Shown: positions 33,850-43,091 of the stretch, one piece after another
Layout: each line of letters begins with the position of its first letter
How positions within the stretch are numbered: position 1 is the first letter of the stretch
Assembly: GCA_963723205.1 (NCBI GenBank)
Contig: CAVRQC010000044.1
Coordinates: 1 to 64,000 of the forward strand
From: CAVQBP01 sp963723205
GTDB lineage: Bacteria; Bacteroidota; Ignavibacteria; Ignavibacteriales; Ignavibacteriaceae
Direction: 5' to 3'
Length of the DNA: 64,000 nt
Translations under genes and position numbers: made by a program
The notes under the pieces: generated by a model
The model's database searches: none
What the model was told of the DNA's origin: nothing
What the model saw: only the letters and a program-made list of their open reading frames with translations

Positions 33850-34266
33850 ATGATTGAAATTTATCACTGTCTGGAAATAAATGCTCCGCTTAAAAAAGTG
33901 TATTGGGCTGTGACGGAAAAAGAAGGGTTATACGGCTGGTGGACAAAAAGTCTGGATGCTGATAATAAAGCAGGAAGTGTTTCAACATTCAGATTTAAAT
34001 CCGGTGCTTTTAATAAAATGAAAATCATAAATATAAGTCCAGATAAAATTGAGTGGGAATGTATTGACGGACATAGCGAATGGATAGGAACACAAATAGC
34101 TTTTGATTTAAGAAAACATGGCGCTCAAACAAAGGTCTGTTTCTCTCACTACAACTGGAAGACACAATCTGAATACACCGGAGAGTGCAGTTTTCGCTGG
34201 GCACAATATCTTGCCAGCTTAAAAAATTATGTGAAACGGGTTCCGGAATGCCGGACGAAGGAGTAA
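33850..34266 (+). CDS. SRPBCC (AHSA1-like) domain protein
   Basis: 138 residues, a single helix-grip fold of the START/AHSA1 type: IEIYHCLEINAPLKKVYWAV at the beginning, EGLYGWWTKSLDAD, and SFRWAQYLASLKNYV as the closing helix. Such proteins bind hydrophobic ligands; ligand unknown. No signal peptide. It follows the PPC gene by 22 bases. Confidence 0.85.
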   Translation: MIEIYHCLEINAPLKKVYWAVTEKEGLYGWWTKSLDADNKAGSVSTFRFKSGAFNKMKIINISPDKIEWECIDGHSEWIGTQIAFDLRKHGAQTKVCFSHYNWKTQSEYTGECSFRWAQYLASLKNYVKRVPECRTKE

Positions 34267-34598
34267 AATAAGTTTTCAAAAATACATAGTGAAATTTATA
34301 GTTTTCTCCAGCTTTAAATGAATAACCAAGTTAATCCATTGTTAATATACCATTAAAACGGTTGAAAATTTTAATATTTTTAATTAAGCAGGGATGAAAA
34401 AATTAAAGGAATTCTGATAAAATAGGTAGTATTATTTCCCATCGTTAACAAACCTTAAAAATTCACTCTTATGCCTATTACCGGACTATCCATTAATATG
34501 CATATTAATCAGAAAAAAAATGTTTCAACTACGTAGAAAAATATATAAACTGAGTGTGTTTTATTGATTTTGTCAGTCAAATCCGGAGGATGAATTTC
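34267..34598. other. Gene-free region
   Basis: About 330 AT-rich bases without a supportable gene, repeat or terminator. It ends in CCGGAGGA (34581-34588), the ribosome site of the broken gene that starts at 34599. Confidence 0.4.
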
Positions 34599-35192
34599 AT
34601 GAGAAATTTCTTTGGTATTTTAATAATTACATCCCTTCCCTTTTTATTTATTTATCCTCAAAACATTAATGAAGACTTAGTCAATATAGAAAAATCACGG
34701 TTTGAGAAATCAAAACATCTTTCCAAAATTGAGTATCCCGGAGATTCCAGTATTAATGTAACCTATTATAAACTATAATAAACTTGAACAAGAATTTGAT
34801 ATTTCTGTAGCCGGTAGGCCATTACAGGTTATACTTGATCCCAATAATTTTATTTTTAAAGGTTTAAATATCACAAGCTTGCAAGACAAGGTAATTTTAC
34901 ATCAATATAGACTAGAGCAGAATTATCCTAATCCTTTCAATCCAAAAACAACAATCGGTTTTTCGGTCTCTATAAATTCTTTAATTACAATTAAAGTTTA
35001 TAATGTCCTCGGAATGAGATAATGACTTTGCTGAATGAAAAAAAATCTCCGGGAAATTATTTTATTAATTTTGATTCAAATAATCTACCAAGCGGTGCTT
35101 ATTTTTACAGAATGCAGGCAGGTAGCTTTATATCAAAAAAAATTAGTTTTGTTGAAATGATATTATCTAGAAGGCATTATCTTTTTATATAA
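34599..35192 (+). pseudogene. Remnant of a secreted T9SS-tailed protein, possibly an M1 aminopeptidase
   Basis: Three pieces remain. Piece 1 (34599-34778) has a ribosome site, a signal peptide (NFFGILIITSLPFLFIYPQ) and SKIEYPGDSSINVTYYKL, which resembles the beginning of exported M1 metallopeptidases. Piece 2 (34780-35022, frame shifted by one) reads FDISVAGRPLQVILDPNNF and RLEQNYPNPFNPKTTIGFSV, that is the C-terminal end plus the start of a Por tail. Piece 3 (35019-35192, frame of piece 1) reads TLLNEKKSPGNYFINF and SGAYFYRMQAGSF, the rest of the tail. The catalytic middle is gone. The M1 assignment is inference. Confidence 0.65.
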
Positions 35193-35566
35193 CAGCTAGA
35201 ATTTTCTTGCCTTTTATGAAAAAAGAATTTAACTTGAAAAAGCTTAAAGTTATTTCCGGGGTTGGAGGGTATTTAAGGAAATTAGTTAATCCGGAATTCA
35301 TATAATCTGGACATATCTATATAAACATTTGAAGCAAAAACATATACATTTAACCGAAAAGTATATAATCCGAATACACTCGAATTGCAATCTAAGCAAT
35401 TTAGTAATGCAGTTTATTCAGCTTTCATGATTAATATATAAAATAAGTTCCTTATTACGGGTCATCAGACTCTGATAGACTTTACCAGAATCTTCTTAGC
35501 TTTTACTTGCAGACGTCTGGACTAATAGTTCTAATTCATTAATCGGTATTAATTCAGGAGGGTTTT
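35193..35566. other. Gap with a possible short peptide gene
   Basis: A 29-codon frame at 35216-35305 starts MKKEFNLKKLKVISGVGG, which resembles double-glycine leaders of the Bacteroidota MKKLxLKKL type, but it has no clear ribosome site and only eleven residues after GG. The rest is AT-rich; AGGAGGG at 35555-35561 is the ribosome site of the next gene. Confidence 0.3.
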
Positions 35567-37408
35567 ATGTACAGGTTCCTACTTCAGACACTGATTTCTT
35601 CTATTATCTATTCAATTACTTCAACTAGTTTAATTGCCCAAGTTGGAGATAAAATGGATATATCTGATGGTGCTTATATCGAATTAATTAAAGATATAAA
35701 TCCGGGATATTCAGGCTCAGATCTGTATAATTTCATTGATGTTAATGGCATTCTATACTTTGTTGCATTTAATTCCGGCAAGGGGTTATGGAAATCTGAT
35801 GGCACAACGGACGGAACCCAGTTAGTGATTGATTTAGATAATCCCGATATTGATCCTAATTATGGCGAATTTACTGTATTTAAAGAACAATTATTTTTCA
35901 GAGCGGTTGAAACTGCATCAGGATTAGGTAGTGAACTATGGGCAACGAATGGAACACCGGAAGGAACCCGGATGATTAGAGATATCTATGTAGGCTCGGG
36001 ATGGAGTTCTCCAAGTTATCTTACAGTAAAAGATAGTCTTCTTCTATTTCTCGCATCTTCAGAAGATTTAGTAGCAGGAGGAATAGAAACAGAATTATGG
36101 CGTTCAGACGGAACTTTTGAAGGTACATGCATGGTCAAGGATATTTGGCCTGGACCCTACCATAGTCATGGTGGACCAGGAATAGATGGTTATACCTCAT
36201 CTGCAGTTGTTAATGGTATTTATTATTTTGCTGCCAAAGGTCCTGGTGAAGATGTAGGGGAAAATTATATAGGAGGTCTTGAACTATGGCGTTCAGATGG
36301 AACTTTAGAAGGTACATATATTGTTACCGATTTAACTCCAACATACGACGCTATTTATGGGGAAGCTTGGTCATATCCAAATAATCTAACAAAATTTAAG
36401 AACCAACTCTTTTTTTCTGCATTTAGTACAAATACTGGAAACGAACTATTTAAGTCAGATGGTACAGCAAGTGGAACTTCCCTTGTAAAGGATATTTGTC
36501 CGGATTATATCTCAAATTGTTGTGGAAATGGTAGCCACAGCTATCCTGGAGATTTTATTGTAGTAGATAGCTTACTTTATTTCATGGCTTGTGATGGAAT
36601 TCATGGGCGTGAGTTATGGAAAACCGATGGGACTGAAAGCGGAACAAATTTAGTTATTGATTTAACTGAAGGAGAAGAAAGTACCACAATTTCTGAACAA
36701 ACTGCATTTAAAGGTCGTTTATACTTTGTTTATGACGATGGGGATGATAAACATGGAAATGAGCTTTGGTGTACTGATGGAACTGCAGAGGGTACTTTTT
36801 TAGTAAAAGATATCGCTACCGGTGTTGACGTTTTTAATCGGGCGAACAACTCAAACCCGCGGTATCTTACCGTTGTGAATGATTTATTGTATTTTTCTGC
36901 TTATTCAGTAGAATATGGTGACGAACTTTGGAGAACAGACGGTACAACCGATGGTACAATAATGGTGGCAGACATGTATACAACAGTTGGATGGGGAAGT
37001 CATCCCTATGAATTAACAAATGTAAACGGAACACTATATTTTGCTGCTAGATCCTATAATTTTGACCCTGATAATATCGATACCGGATATGAATTATGGA
37101 AATTAACATATGAACCAACAGAAGTCAAAACTAATTCTTCTGCTATTGATTTTAAGTTGCATCAAAATTATCCTAATCCTTTTAATTCATCGACAATTAT
37201 TGCTTTTTCGATTCCAAAGAAAGAAATGGTAACTCTTAAAATTTATGATATTTTAGGCAGAGAAGTTAAGATATTATTAAATGAAGAAAAGACAAAAGGT
37301 ATTCACAAAGTAGAATTTGATGCATCGGGTATAAACAGCGGTGTATATTTTTATAGATTTATTTGTGGCAATTATACCGATACAAAAAAAATGATTATTC
37401 TGAAGTAA
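35567..37408 (+). CDS. ELWxxDGT-repeat surface protein with T9SS tail
   Basis: 613 residues. Signal peptide (QTLISSIIYSITSTSLIAQ), then about nine repeats of the form ELWxSDGTxxGTxxVKDI with about 50-60 residues per unit (for example GLWKSDGTTDGT, ELWATNGTPEGT, ELWRSDGTFEGT, ELWRTDGTTDGT), predicted to fold as beta-propeller blades. The last about 80 residues are a Por-type sorting domain (HQNYPNPFNSSTIIAFSIPK ... GVYFYRF), so it should cross the outer membrane by type IX secretion and stay on the surface. Function unknown; such propellers usually bind. Ribosome site AGGAGGG. Confidence 0.9.
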   Translation: MYRFLLQTLISSIIYSITSTSLIAQVGDKMDISDGAYIELIKDINPGYSGSDLYNFIDVNGILYFVAFNSGKGLWKSDGTTDGTQLVIDLDNPDIDPNYGEFTVFKEQLFFRAVETASGLGSELWATNGTPEGTRMIRDIYVGSGWSSPSYLTVKDSLLLFLASSEDLVAGGIETELWRSDGTFEGTCMVKDIWPGPYHSHGGPGIDGYTSSAVVNGIYYFAAKGPGEDVGENYIGGLELWRSDGTLEGTYIVTDLTPTYDAIYGEAWSYPNNLTKFKNQLFFSAFSTNTGNELFKSDGTASGTSLVKDICPDYISNCCGNGSHSYPGDFIVVDSLLYFMACDGIHGRELWKTDGTESGTNLVIDLTEGEESTTISEQTAFKGRLYFVYDDGDDKHGNELWCTDGTAEGTFLVKDIATGVDVFNRANNSNPRYLTVVNDLLYFSAYSVEYGDELWRTDGTTDGTIMVADMYTTVGWGSHPYELTNVNGTLYFAARSYNFDPDNIDTGYELWKLTYEPTEVKTNSSAIDFKLHQNYPNPFNSSTIIAFSIPKKEMVTLKIYDILGREVKILLNEEKTKGIHKVEFDASGINSGVYFYRFICGNYTDTKKMIILK

Positions 37409-37459
37409 TAATATAGTTTTATTCGTTGTTTAAATTTATTAACAATAAAAATTGTAAAG

Positions 37460-39127
37460 ATGAAATATAAAATCTTACTGTTTATTATTTGTGTCTGCAC
37501 AACTGTTTTTCCCCAAACTAAACCTGTTTCAATCAATGTAGATATTACAAATGAAATGGGGCTGCTGAAACATATCTGGGCATGGTTTGGGTATGATGAA
37601 CCAAATTATACTTATATGAAAAACGGTAAAAAGCTACTGTCTGAATTAGCAGCTTTAAGCCCTGTCCCTGTTCATATTCGTGCTCACAATTTAATGACTA
37701 CCGGCGACGGAACTGCCGCGCTTAAATGGGGCTCTACTAACATGTATACTGAAGACAGTCTTGGAAATCCTGTTTACAGTTGGACAATTATTGATAAAAT
37801 ATTCGATACTTATATCGAAAGAAAAATGAAGCCCCTTGTTGAAATCGGTTTTATGCCTGAAGCACTATCAACACATCCTGAACCTTACCGTCATCATTGG
37901 GCTGCCGGTACTTCAAACAAACTTGAAACAGGCTGGGCCTATCCTCCCAAAGATTATAAAAAATGGGCTGAACTTATTTATCAATGGGTAAAGCATTGCG
38001 TGAAACGATACGGGAAAACAGAAGTTGCAAGCTGGTACTGGGAATTATGGAACGAACCAGATATCTTTTATTTACAGTCAAAAGAGAAGGTAAACGTTTA
38101 TTGTAAAATGTATGATTATGCATCTGATGCTGTGAAGCGTGCATTACCAACAGCCCGTATAGGAGGACCGCATACAACCGGCGGCGGGATGAAATTTTTA
38201 CATTCATTTATCCGGCACTGCTTAACAGGTACAAATGCAGCAACCGGAAAACCCGGGGCTCCACTTGACTATATAGCTTTTCATGCAAAAGGTTCTCCAA
38301 AAGTTATTAATGGTGTAGTACGTATGGGGATGAAATCACAGCTGGATAATATACGTGATAATTTCGCAGTAATCACTTCATTTCCGGAAGTTAAAAATTT
38401 ACCGGTTATTATCGGGGAATCTGATCCTGAAGGATGCGCCGCTTGCGGTGTGAAAACAAATCCCGAGAATGCATACCGCAATGGGACACTTTATTCAAGT
38501 TATGAAGCTGCATCAATTCCCCGGATATACGATATGGCAGATTATTACGGGGTAAACCTGGTTGGTGCCGTTAACTGGTCGTTTGAGTTTGAAAATCAGC
38601 CATGGTTTGCAGGTTATCGCAGTTTAGCCACTAATGGAGTGGATAAACCTGTTCTCAACGTTTTTCGTATGTTGGGGATGATGTTCGGGAACCGTGTTGA
38701 AGTTTCCGGTGATCTTAAATATGATTTCAAAACTATCTGTAAATCGGGTGTAAGAGGCAAACAGACCGATATAAATGCATTTGCATCGAAAGATAAAAAT
38801 ATTGTTACGGTCCTGCTCTGGAATTACCATGATCTGGATATTCAAGATCCCGGTTCGCAGGTAGTTCTTAACATCAGAGGAATCCCTGCAGAGAAAGCAA
38901 AGCTAATCCAATGCAGGATAGATGGAGCACATAGTAATTCCTATGAAGTATGGAAAAAGATGGGTTCTCCGCAGAATCCAACGTCGGCTCAAATTACCGA
39001 GCTTGAAAAAGCAGGACAACTGGAAATGCTTTCGACACCTGAAGAAATAAAAATCATAAATGATGTTGCAACTGTAAAAATGCAGCTTCCCCGGCAGGCA
39101 GTTTCTTTAGTGAAACTTAGTTATTAA
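37460..39127 (+). CDS. Secreted GH39-type glycoside hydrolase (beta-xylosidase-like)
   Basis: 555 residues. Signal peptide (KILLFIICVCTTVFPQ), then a clan GH-A TIM barrel of GH39 type: LSPVPVHIRAHNL, the acid/base Glu199 in WELWNEPD, HAKGSP, and the nucleophile Glu320 in PVIIGESDPEG. A beta-sandwich follows (about residues 430-555, NIVTVLLWNYHD). Family members cleave beta-xylosides or alpha-iduronides; on context the substrate is a plant or microbial polysaccharide fragment. It follows the ELW protein by 51 bases. Confidence 0.87.
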   Translation: MKYKILLFIICVCTTVFPQTKPVSINVDITNEMGLLKHIWAWFGYDEPNYTYMKNGKKLLSELAALSPVPVHIRAHNLMTTGDGTAALKWGSTNMYTEDSLGNPVYSWTIIDKIFDTYIERKMKPLVEIGFMPEALSTHPEPYRHHWAAGTSNKLETGWAYPPKDYKKWAELIYQWVKHCVKRYGKTEVASWYWELWNEPDIFYLQSKEKVNVYCKMYDYASDAVKRALPTARIGGPHTTGGGMKFLHSFIRHCLTGTNAATGKPGAPLDYIAFHAKGSPKVINGVVRMGMKSQLDNIRDNFAVITSFPEVKNLPVIIGESDPEGCAACGVKTNPENAYRNGTLYSSYEAASIPRIYDMADYYGVNLVGAVNWSFEFENQPWFAGYRSLATNGVDKPVLNVFRMLGMMFGNRVEVSGDLKYDFKTICKSGVRGKQTDINAFASKDKNIVTVLLWNYHDLDIQDPGSQVVLNIRGIPAEKAKLIQCRIDGAHSNSYEVWKKMGSPQNPTSAQITELEKAGQLEMLSTPEEIKIINDVATVKMQLPRQAVSLVKLSY

Positions 39128-39200
39128 TGTATTATGAAGATTGTAACAGATTTATAACTGCTCAGTCAGCTTAAAAGCATAAAAAAAGGAGGAGAATTTT

Positions 39201-39607
39201 ATGCAGCAAAAATTATACTATTTTGTTTTGATTTCATACCTTATCTTATTGTCTGAAAGTTTCTCATCGAATTACCAAAAAACAGAAAATTATAAAGCCT
39301 ATCTTACAGTATCATTTCAGAATCCGGCTTTATTTCAGGACAGCAGTTCACAAAGTTCTATAAAATCAAATATTGAAAAAGTATTTGAAAAGGAAGGTAT
39401 TCATATTATTCATGAAGAAAACCGGAAGAATATGAATTATCAATTAATGTTACTATAGGAGATAACCTGATAATAGATGCAAACGGTATAGGTACCGGTG
39501 ATGCGGCATCAATAACAATAGTGAAAAAACCGGAAAAAATCTACGCATACAAAACTGAAACTGAAATTTATAATTCAGTTACTGATTATATTAAGAAATA
39601 TTTATAG
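39201..39607 (+). pseudogene. Secreted protein of unknown family, one-base frameshift
   Basis: Signal peptide (KLYYFVLISYLILLSESFSS) and strong ribosome site (AAAGGAGGAG, 39186-39195). The first frame ends at TAG 39458. From GAAAACCGGAAG (about 39417-39428) another frame reads EEYELSINVTIGDNLIIDAN and continues to TAG 39607, with compositional continuity. Adding one C at AACCGG joins them as EENPEEYELSINV, a protein of about 135 residues. No family recognised. Confidence 0.6.
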
Positions 39608-39876
39608 TAATATTATCTCCGGACAATAGAACAGATAGAATTTAACAACAAATAAATATTATAGTCATTTATTGAATCAACAAATCGAAGATTGCTGTTA
39701 AGATCTGAACCAACTGTACTGATCATCACATAAATGTTCATTTATAACAAGTAGATTAAAAATAGAAAAATGTTTTGATGTCCAGTTTCTGCAGTTTTAT
39801 TTGTTATATAAGTACCATTAAAATATTCAATAACAATAAATCAATAATTTGATGTTATTAGAGAATTTATAAGAGT

Positions 39877-40452
39877 ATGGACAAACTTAATAACACTAAA
39901 AAAGAGCTCTCACAAAAACAAAGTGAAGAATTGCTCCGGGTATTGAAAACCCGTTTCGAGAAAAACATGATCCGCCATAAAGGTCTTGAATGGGCGACAG
40001 TACAATCGAAGCTGGAAGCTAATACTAAAAAACTGTGGTCACTCAATGAAATGGAAACAACCGGCGGTGAACCGGATGTTGTAGGTTATGATAAAAATAC
40101 GGACGAATATATTATTTATGATTGTTCTTCAGAAAGTCCAAAAGGCCGTAGAAGTCTTTGTTACGATCGAGAGGCACTGGAATCAAGAAAAGAACATAAA
40201 CCAAAAAATAATGTTATCGATACAGCTGCTGCCATGGGAATTGAGGTTTTATCGGAAGAACAATACTGTGAACTGCAGAAACTTGGAAGCTTTGATTTGA
40301 AAACTTCGAGCTGGGTGAAAACACCTGCTGATATTAGAAAACTTGGCGGAGCCATCTTTTGCGATCGCCGCTATGATACTGTCTTTGTATATCACAACGG
40401 AGCAGAGTCTTATTATGCAGTCAGGGGTTTCCGGGGTTCGTTAAAGGTTTAA
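39877..40452 (+). CDS. DUF4256 protein
   Basis: 191 residues, a full-length DUF4256 protein: LSQKQSEELLRVLKTRFEKN, METTGGEPDVVGYD, YDCSSESPKGRRSLCYDREA and IFCDRRYDTVFVYHNGAESY. Cytosolic, no signal peptide. Function unknown; the domain is scattered among environmental bacteria. It is 25 bases ahead of the YdeI-like gene. Confidence 0.88.
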   Translation: MDKLNNTKKELSQKQSEELLRVLKTRFEKNMIRHKGLEWATVQSKLEANTKKLWSLNEMETTGGEPDVVGYDKNTDEYIIYDCSSESPKGRRSLCYDREALESRKEHKPKNNVIDTAAAMGIEVLSEEQYCELQKLGSFDLKTSSWVKTPADIRKLGGAIFCDRRYDTVFVYHNGAESYYAVRGFRGSLKV

Positions 40453-40477
40453 ATTTTATTAAAACAACTGCTGATAA

Positions 40478-41056
40478 ATGAATCCTAAGGTTGATATATT
40501 TCTAAGTAAAGCCCGAAAATGGCGGAAAGAATTTGAGAAATTAAGAACTATTGTTCTGGATTGCGGATTGACTGAAGAATTGAAGTGGGGCCAGCCCTGC
40601 TACACATTTCAGAAAAGTAACATAGTTTTAATGCATGGATTTAAAGAATATTGTGCGCTGCTGTTTTTCAAAGGTTCATTATTACATGATGCCAAGGGTA
40701 TTTTAATCCAACAAACGGAGAATGTGCAGGCAGCGCGTCAGATTCGGTTCACCAATGTTCAAGAAATAGTTGAAATGAAACCCATCGTGAAAGCCTATAT
40801 TTATGAAGCCATTGAAGTGGAAAAAGCCGGTTTGAAAGTGAAAATGAAAAAGACTTCAGATTTTAAAATTCCTGAAGAATTTCAAATTAAATTAGATGAA
40901 ATCCCTACCTTGAAAACTGCTTTTAATGCATTGACACCTGGGCGGCAAAGAGCATATTTATTTTATTTCTCTCAGCCAAAGCAATCCAAAACGAGGGAGT
41001 CAAGGATTGCAAAATATATGCAGCAGATTCTCTATGGAAAGGGATTAAATGATTAG
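40478..41056 (+). CDS. YdeI/OmdA-like DUF1801 protein
   Basis: 192 residues. An N-terminal DUF1801 domain (LRTIVLDCGLTEELKWGQPC; KEYCALLFFKGSLL) and a C-terminal bacteriocin-protection-like helix pair (EEFQIKLDEIPTLKTAFNAL; GRQRAYLFYFSQPKQ). YdeI of Bacillus and related OmdA proteins are linked to cationic-peptide tolerance, but the biochemical role is unclear. Probably one unit with the DUF4256 gene. Confidence 0.85.
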   Translation: MNPKVDIFLSKARKWRKEFEKLRTIVLDCGLTEELKWGQPCYTFQKSNIVLMHGFKEYCALLFFKGSLLHDAKGILIQQTENVQAARQIRFTNVQEIVEMKPIVKAYIYEAIEVEKAGLKVKMKKTSDFKIPEEFQIKLDEIPTLKTAFNALTPGRQRAYLFYFSQPKQSKTRESRIAKYMQQILYGKGLND

Positions 41057-41239
41057 TACAGTCCCTGTCTGCTAAGAAAATAAATTTAAGCTCCGCACTG
41101 AAGAATAAAATTATATTTGTAAAATAAATTCGGACTTGAAGTAAGAGTCTATAACTTTGTTGCGTAAAAGATTATATTTAGTACAAATAAATTTAATGGT
41201 TTCAATAAAAATAGTTTTAAAACATTTAAGGGTATTTAA

Positions 41240-42753
41240 ATGAATGATTTGCATATCATTAATTTTAAAACAAAAATAAATTTAACACGCAACTTCTTTT
41301 ATCTGCTTTTAACATTCCTTACAGTATTTTTTACTTCTTCTTTTTCTGAAATTAAAAAATCAGGAGATAATATGTCTGAAAAAGATAACCTGCTTAAAGT
41401 TTCAGGTGATCATATAGTCAATCAAAAAGGTGAAACACTCGTCCTGCGCGGTTTCGGGTTAGGCGGTATGCTTCACATGGAAAATTTTATTGACGGTTAT
41501 CCGGCTAATGAAGAAACTATTAGGGAAGGTTTACTTAAAGTACTGGGCAAGAAAAAATATGATCTTTACTTCGATAATTTTCTCAAAGGCTACTTTACAG
41601 AACCCGATGCCGAATATATTCATAGTCTTGGATTAAACCTGGTTCGTATCCCTATTAATTATCATCTTTTTGAAGATGATATGAACCCGGGAGTAATTAA
41701 AGAAGATGCTTTTAAATATCTTGACGACGTTATTAATCTCTGTGCAAAATACCAGATTTATACAATCATCGATTTACATGCACTGCCCGGCTGCCAGAAT
41801 CAGCATTGGCACAGCGACAACCCGACTCAAAAAGCATTCTTCTGGGTACAGAAAGATTTCCAGGACAGAGCTTTGCACTTATGGGAAGTTATAGCAGATC
41901 ATTACAAAGACTATTCCTGGGTTGCGGGTTACGATCTGATTAATGAACCTGCTGATCCTTCCGGTGAGAAATTGTTTCCATACTACAAACGGTTATACGA
42001 TGCTGTAAGGAAGGTCGATCCGAGTCATATTATGTTTCTTGAAGGCGACCGTTACGCAAAAGATTTCAGTAAGTTTACGGAAGTATGGGATAATGTTGTT
42101 TATACAAATCATGATTATGCCCTTCCCGGGTTTACCGGAGATTACCCCGGCTATGCCAACGGGAAATATTATGATAAGGATACGCTTGAGAATGATTTCC
42201 TCAATAAATCTGAATTTATGCTTTCACATAAAGTTCCAATTTGGGTTGGTGAGTTCGGTCCGGTTTATACAAATGATCCAAAAAAAGATGAATCGCGTTA
42301 CCGGGTGCTGAAAGATCAGCTGGCATATTACAAAAAATACAAAGTCAGCTGGTGCATCTGGCTATACAAGGATCTGGGCTTGCAGGCAATAATACATCAG
42401 AAAGAAAGCACTCCATATATGAAACTTGTTTCCTCTTTTCTGAAAAAGAAAGATTACCTTGGGGCCGACGCCTGGGGATCGTCTGATAAAAATATCAGGC
42501 AGGTAATGGAACCTATAGAAGAGTTGTTTAAAAAGAGTTCCCAGATTATAATCCCTATCCAAGCGGCCAGGAAAGACACATTGCCCTGCTGGTCAGGAAT
42601 ATACTGATAGCTGAAGCACTTGTGCCGGAATATTGTAATTTGTTTAAAGAATTGTCAGATGAAGAATTAATTTCAATTGCTCAATCATTCCGGTTTGAAA
42701 ATTACGAAAAACGACAAAGGCTTGAAGATATTTTAGCGGGGCGGGAGGAATAA
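41240..42753 (+). pseudogene. Secreted GH5-family glycanase, frameshifted near the 3' end
   Basis: An N-terminal signal anchor (residues 15-35, TRNFFYLLLTFLTVFFTSSF) leads to a GH5 barrel: LVRIPINYHLF, TIIDLHALPGCQNQHWHSDN, the acid/base Glu236 in DLINEPA and the nucleophile Glu338 in WVGEFGP, as in exo-1,3-beta-glucanase-like GH5 proteins. The frame ends early at 42607 with unusual residues (ARKDTLPCWSGIY). In the neighbouring frame the expected end reads FPDYNPYPSGQERHIALLVR and continues to TAA 42753. One A lost from the AAAAA run at 42530-42534 explains it (FKKEFPDY). All catalytic residues precede the shift, so a near-complete enzyme could still fold. Confidence 0.85.
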
Positions 42754-42790
42754 ATTTCTTTATAAACCCGTTTTCTCCAAGGATAAATAA

Positions 42791-43065
42791 AGTTCCTACA
42801 GGAATTGAGTTTGATGAGCGATTTCTTTTTTGACTTTCGGTACTTTTGTTGAACTCCTACCGGAGTTCAGTGTGCGTTTGTCATTTTGTTTTCCTCATGT
42901 TTCACATGAGGTAATTTAAGTTGCATTACTTCGTAATGCCGTTAGTTATGTTTTGTTGATTTAAGTCTGAATGTGAAATCCCCGAACGGGATTAACTTGA
43001 ATAAAACCGGATGAAATCCGGTTATAAACAATGTAGGAAACAGTTGAACCCCGACAGGGATTCAA
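42791..43065. repeat. Cluster of seven short hairpins
   Basis: Different stems, same build: AGTTCC-TACA-GGAATT (42791-42806), GAACTCC-TACC-GGAGTTC (42851-42868), CCTCATGT-TTC-ACATGAGG (42893-42911), GCATTAC-TTC-GTAATGC (42923-42939), AATCCC-CGAAC-GGGATT (42977-42993), AACCGGAT-GAA-ATCCGGTT (43005-43023) and TTGAACCCC-GACA-GGGATTCAA (43044-43065, one mismatch). There is no gene in the 338-base gap between the GH5 gene and the convergent RND pump. Stem sequences differ, so pairing and not primary sequence is conserved. Confidence 0.8.
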
Positions 43066-43091
43066 CCAGAATTGGATTCAATTTGATTTTG

